Shown here in pieces: positions 60,750 to 64,000 of a DNA stretch of 64,000 bases. Each line of letters starts with the position of its first letter. Position 1 is the first letter of the stretch. Below the pieces are notes generated by a model. It had not been told where the DNA came from, did not search any database, and saw only the letters and a list, made by a program, of their open reading frames with translations. A program made the translations under genes and the position numbers. The DNA comes from Sphaerochaeta pleomorpha str. Grapes (lineage in GTDB: Bacteria; Spirochaetota; Spirochaetia; Sphaerochaetales; Sphaerochaetaceae): the NCBI RefSeq assembly GCF_000236685.1, contig NC_016633.1:2728001-2792000 (forward strand), in the 5' to 3' direction.

Positions 60750-61634
60750 CAGTGCGATTCTTTCCATCGGGACGAAGCCTTGCCCGAGGGCTTGGTACGT
60801 CTCGTGTACGAACATAAAGGCGTTGGGATCTTCCTCATGCACAATCTGGGTCAATAGATTGATTTCCTGGTTGTGTACGACAGCTAAAAGCATGGTCCTG
60901 GTTTTTCCGGTAAAAATTCCGACCCCGTTGAGAATCGTACCCCCATGGTTGAGTTCCTTGATAATCCTCTGACCTATCGCCTCATGTTTTTCACTGACAA
61001 TATAAGCTGTCTTTGCATATTTTGTTCCAAGGCTCATCACGACGAAATTGATCATCTGGCCGGAGAGGTAGAGGGTGATAACGGCAAATAATGCCCGTTC
61101 AAAACCGAAGACAAAGGCTCCGATTATTATGACCAAGGCATCGGTGAGGAACAGGGCAGTGCCGAGCGGGATAGGGGTGAAACGGTTGACTATCTGGGCA
61201 ATGATATCGGTACCCCCGGTATTTGCCCCGGCGCGCATGACAATCCCGATGCCGCTTCCAAGCAATACTCCCCCGAAAATCGCAGAGAGCAGGGTATCCA
61301 TCCTATCGCTATAGGGGAGGAATCCCTTATACTCGGTCAGCCGGCCGAACAGGCTGACCCAAAAAGAAAGCAGCAGGGTCCCGGCAAGACTGGACAGGCC
61401 GTATAACTTGCCGAAAACCCTGAGCCCTATGGCAAACAGCGGTATAGAGATACATAATATGGTGATTCCAGGGTCCCACCCCATGACGTGAAACAGAATA
61501 ATGGAAATACCATTGACTCCACCGCTTGCAATCTTGGCAGGGGTGATGAACGTGGCAATGGAAAACCCGGCAACGCAGGTTCCCAAGGCTATATAAAAAG
61601 CTTTCGAGAACGTTCGTACAGAAGGTACATGCAT
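60708..61634 (-). CDS. YitT-family membrane protein (DUF161/DUF2179)
   Basis: A 308-residue protein with five or six spans in the N-terminal two thirds (two copies of the YitT-type repeat with FITPAKIASGGVNGISI and MRAGANTGGTDIIAQIV) and a soluble C-terminal DUF2179 domain near residues 215-290. The function is unknown. GAGAGGA lies before the ATG. It lies 69 bp behind uxuB on the same strand, with a hairpin between. Confidence 0.87.
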   Translation of the reverse strand: MHVPSVRTFSKAFYIALGTCVAGFSIATFITPAKIASGGVNGISIILFHVMGWDPGITILCISIPLFAIGLRVFGKLYGLSSLAGTLLLSFWVSLFGRLTEYKGFLPYSDRMDTLLSAIFGGVLLGSGIGIVMRAGANTGGTDIIAQIVNRFTPIPLGTALFLTDALVIIIGAFVFGFERALFAVITLYLSGQMINFVVMSLGTKYAKTAYIVSEKHEAIGQRIIKELNHGGTILNGVGIFTGKTRTMLLAVVHNQEINLLTQIVHEEDPNAFMFVHETYQALGQGFVPMERIALSEKKRRKQNSTKA

Positions 61635-61656
61635 AGCTTTAAAATCCTCTCAATGC

Positions 61657-61685
61657 CCACAGGATACTTGGTATTGTTCCTGTGG
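61657..61685 (-). terminator. Hairpin between uxuB and the YitT-type gene
   Basis: An 8-bp stem, CCACAGGA with TCCTGTGG, around a 13-nt loop. No T-run follows it on the minus strand, so it may stabilise the uxuB mRNA end rather than terminate. Confidence 0.45.
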
Positions 61686-61703
61686 ACAACAGAGGCGATT
61701 GCA

Positions 61704-63311
61704 CTACTTTACATATTTTTCCAAAGTTGAACGAATAGCTCCTTTTGCTGCTACCATTTCGGTAAAATAGCTTTCTACAAGCTTTCCCATACCAATTGCA
61801 TAGAGGTCGACACCGAAGATCGATTCATCACTGAGTATCGGCTTGAGCGATTCCGTGAAAGGTCCCTTGTCGCCTAGCTTGATATCCTTGACGTACGCCA
61901 TCTCCTGCTCGAGTCTCGGGTCGGAGCTTGGGGTGAACGTTTGCCCTTCATCATCGACGCCCATCAGGTAACGGAGATACCCGGCGAATACCAGAGGGAT
62001 CATGTTCAAGTCTTCAAGGTTAAGCTTGTCATTTGCCATATAGGCCTTGATGGTTTCCCCGAATCTGATTCCCAGCTTCTGGGAAGTATCGGTGGCGATG
62101 CGCTGGGGGGTGTCAGGCATAAACGGGTTGGGGATACGCTTTTCCAGAACTTCACCGATAAATTGCCTGGGGTCGAGGATCTTGGGATCGACAACCACCG
62201 GCATACCCTCGACGTATCCGATAATATGGACAAGTTTGTTGAGGATCGGGTCTTTCATTTCATCTGCGATCAAGGTGTATCCAAGCAGGCAGCCATAGAT
62301 TGCCAGGGCTGTATGCAATGGGTTGAGACAGGTGCAGACCTTCATCTTCTCAACCTTGTTGACTGTATCGCGGTCGGTAAAATATACCCCGGTATCTTCG
62401 AGGTGTGGCCGGCCATTGGGGAAGGTGTCCTCGACTACCAGATATTGGCATTCCTCGGCATTCACGAACGGGGCAATATAGGTGTGCTTGTCGGTAATGA
62501 CGAGCTCGGTATCCTCGAAACCGTCTTTCTCGAGCATGGCCTTGACATTTGCGTCAGGGCGCGGGGTGATTTTATCTATCATCGACCAAGGGAAGGTTAC
62601 GCTAGTTTTGAGATAGTGTTCGAATCCACTTTCTGCCAATCCGTTTGCAATCCATTGCCCTGCTATGGTCATAACCGCATTCTGGAGTTTTTCACCGTTA
62701 TGCGAGCAGTTGTCCATGCTTAACAGCGTAAGGGGTGCTTTGTTTGCCAGATAGCGTTCATAGACAAGGGCAGTGAGTTTTGAAAGGAACATGGAAGGAG
62801 CTTTCGGGCCATTGGCAAAGTCGGCAAGCATGGCAGGGTAGTATTCACCGTTCCCACCTTTCAAACCATAGCCTTTCTCGGTGATAGTAAAGGTAGCCAT
62901 CTGGAGTGAGGGATTGCAAAAGGCTTTCTTGAAGGCTTCCCATTCGGTTGTAAACTGGGGGTCGCATTTATAGGCAGCTGCCACTGAGGCAATGACCTGT
63001 TTGTCAATGGAACCGTCGCTCTTGAGGGTTACCATCAGGGTGAGGTTGTCATTCTTCTGGTAGATCTTATCAATTATCTCATAGTCGAACCCTTCGCCTA
63101 CGATGATACCGGTTTTGCTTTTCCCTGTTTCAAGCAGACTCTGCTGCAAGGCTGCCGGAAAACCACGGAAGATATTGCCGGCTCCGAAATGAATCCAGGT
63201 CGGGTTTTCCAGAGTCTGCTCAATCATTGCTTCCCGATTGAATTTTGGGATACCGAAGCCTTTTGCTTCCCAGGCCGCACTATCGGCCAAACTCTTTGCA
63301 TTCAATTTCAT
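61704..63311 (-). CDS. uxuB: Fructuronate reductase / mannitol dehydrogenase-family oxidoreductase
   Basis: It reduces D-fructuronate to D-mannonate, the substrate of UxuA. The 535 residues match the long UxuB branch. The N-terminal Rossmann segment WIHFGAGNIFRGF and the family motifs LLSMDNCSHNGEKL and the KVCTCLNPLHTALAIYG catalytic stretch are visible. AGGAG precedes the ATG. It lies 25 bp downstream of a FadR-type regulator. A mannitol or altronate dehydrogenase role is less likely given the uxuA gene in the window. Confidence 0.88.
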   Translation of the reverse strand: MKLNAKSLADSAAWEAKGFGIPKFNREAMIEQTLENPTWIHFGAGNIFRGFPAALQQSLLETGKSKTGIIVGEGFDYEIIDKIYQKNDNLTLMVTLKSDGSIDKQVIASVAAAYKCDPQFTTEWEAFKKAFCNPSLQMATFTITEKGYGLKGGNGEYYPAMLADFANGPKAPSMFLSKLTALVYERYLANKAPLTLLSMDNCSHNGEKLQNAVMTIAGQWIANGLAESGFEHYLKTSVTFPWSMIDKITPRPDANVKAMLEKDGFEDTELVITDKHTYIAPFVNAEECQYLVVEDTFPNGRPHLEDTGVYFTDRDTVNKVEKMKVCTCLNPLHTALAIYGCLLGYTLIADEMKDPILNKLVHIIGYVEGMPVVVDPKILDPRQFIGEVLEKRIPNPFMPDTPQRIATDTSQKLGIRFGETIKAYMANDKLNLEDLNMIPLVFAGYLRYLMGVDDEGQTFTPSSDPRLEQEMAYVKDIKLGDKGPFTESLKPILSDESIFGVDLYAIGMGKLVESYFTEMVAAKGAIRSTLEKYVK

Positions 63312-63336
63312 ATGGGTCTTCTCCTAAACATGTATA

Positions 63337-64000
63337 TCAGTTCTTTGGGATAAGGAATGCCGAGGGCATTTCTTTCTTGAAATAATTGGGATGCCTTAGC
63401 ATCATGAGCTCTGTTTCTTTCAATAATTTCTCGAGATGGTTGTTCTCAATGGCAAGCACCTTCTCCAGGTCTTTTTGTCTGATTGCTTCCAGCATGGCTT
63501 TATGCTGGTCGATAATATTGCCCAGGACATCTTTCTCCGCGAACGAGAGCAACCTGATCCTGTGATGGTTGCCTCCTTGGTTTTTGGTGATATCCCAGAG
63601 CCTTTCCATATAGATTCCTGCAAAAATTATGGAATGGAACGTATCGTCAAATTCCAGAAACTGGATGAAATCTTTGGCTTCCATTGCTTTCTTCTGCATT
63701 TCAATGGCATTTTCCATCAAAGCAATATCCTTGCCTTGGGCAATTGGGACAAATTTTCGAACAGCACTTTCTTCCAGGCTTTTACGAAGAAAGCGCTCTT
63801 CCTCAACCTGCTTTAAATCTATGCAGGAGACTCTCGTGCCTTTTTGGGGGAAAATATCCACCAGGTTGTCCCCGCTGAGTTTCATGAGGGCATCGCGCAC
63901 CGGAGACCGGCTGACTTGCAATTGTGAACATAACAATTGCAGGTCCAGCTCTTGCCCCGGTTCAAACCGGAGCGAAAGGATCTCGTTGCGTAATTTCTGG
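63337..64000 (-). CDS. GntR-family (FadR subfamily) regulator, 5' end beyond window
   Basis: The 3' 221 codons of a FadR-type regulator. The frame continues through the window edge with QKLRNEILSLRFEPGQELD, which is normal N-terminal winged-helix sequence, so the apparent start at 63936 is internal. The recognition helix region is LQVSRSPVRDALMKLSGDNL, and the FCD domain has the expected FDDTFHSIIF and HKAMLEAI segments. It is probably the regulator of uxuB, which follows after 25 bp. It is a paralogue of the regulator at 58.4 kb. Confidence 0.9.
   Translation of the reverse strand, partial: QKLRNEILSLRFEPGQELDLQLLCSQLQVSRSPVRDALMKLSGDNLVDIFPQKGTRVSCIDLKQVEEERFLRKSLEESAVRKFVPIAQGKDIALMENAIEMQKKAMEAKDFIQFLEFDDTFHSIIFAGIYMERLWDITKNQGGNHHRIRLLSFAEKDVLGNIIDQHKAMLEAIRQKDLEKVLAIENNHLEKLLKETELMMLRHPNYFKKEMPSAFLIPKN

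Noticed and set aside
1-64000. tRNA, rRNA, CRISPR array, insertion sequence or prophage
   Set aside because: No cloverleaf, regular spaced repeat, transposase or phage gene was recognised on either strand by eye.

Overview
The window reads as a chromosome segment of a free-living, sugar-fermenting spirochaete, most like Sphaerochaeta. That judgement comes from gene content seen here: an outer-membrane patatin/barrel protein and several lipoproteins, a spirochaete/mitochondrial-type EF-G, binding-protein transporters of the TTT, ABC and TRAP classes, and sugar-acid genes. It is an inference, not a database match. I see no rRNA, tRNA, CRISPR array, insertion sequence or prophage. Genes are densely packed, with many 4-8 bp ATGA/GTGA overlaps.

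Region 1 (1-13.9 kb): a partial membrane protein, pepT, a secreted protein and an LPP20-type lipoprotein. Then nfo with a glycerophosphodiesterase, a large M16C peptidase, and a three-gene operon of DRTGG protein, RsbW-like ATPase and FeFe-hydrogenase-like protein. A cytoplasmic patatin and an ankyrin-repeat protein follow.

Region 2 (13.9-27.2 kb): one long co-oriented run, glpK-cdaA-ybbR-acpS-truA-udg-priA-def-fmt-patatin/barrel-radical SAM-vanZ-fumarase alpha/beta. It mixes c-di-AMP synthesis with lipid, translation and DNA housekeeping.

Region 3 (27.2-35.2 kb): FKBP lipoprotein, HAD phosphatase, HdeD-like membrane protein, a HIT/zinc-ribbon/coiled-coil lipoprotein operon, fusA and a RecA-like P-loop protein.

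Region 4 (35.2-53.0 kb) is the main result. A six-gene minus-strand operon (split transketolase, RpiB-like isomerase, iron alcohol dehydrogenase, TauE exporter, DUF4867-type protein) lies beside a mutarotase, a TTT transporter with a FucI-like isomerase, a ROK regulator, and an ABC sugar importer with a GH31 enzyme. The GH31 enzyme carries all five residues I remember as key in the sulfoquinovosidase YihQ, at one constant numbering offset. The RpiB-like protein keeps the catalytic Cys but has lost the phosphate-binding residues. Together they fit a complete transketolase-type sulfoglycolysis pathway: sulfoquinovose glycoside uptake, hydrolysis, isomerisation to sulfofructose, two transketolase steps, reduction of sulfoacetaldehyde to isethionate, and export. 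A shared 23-bp operator at three promoters suggests that the ROK protein controls the set.

Region 5 (53.0-64 kb): a membrane-anchored NUC1-type nuclease, then hexuronate catabolism (TRAP transporter, uxuA, uxuB and two FadR-type regulators) interrupted by a nitroreductase, lrgAB and a YitT-type protein.
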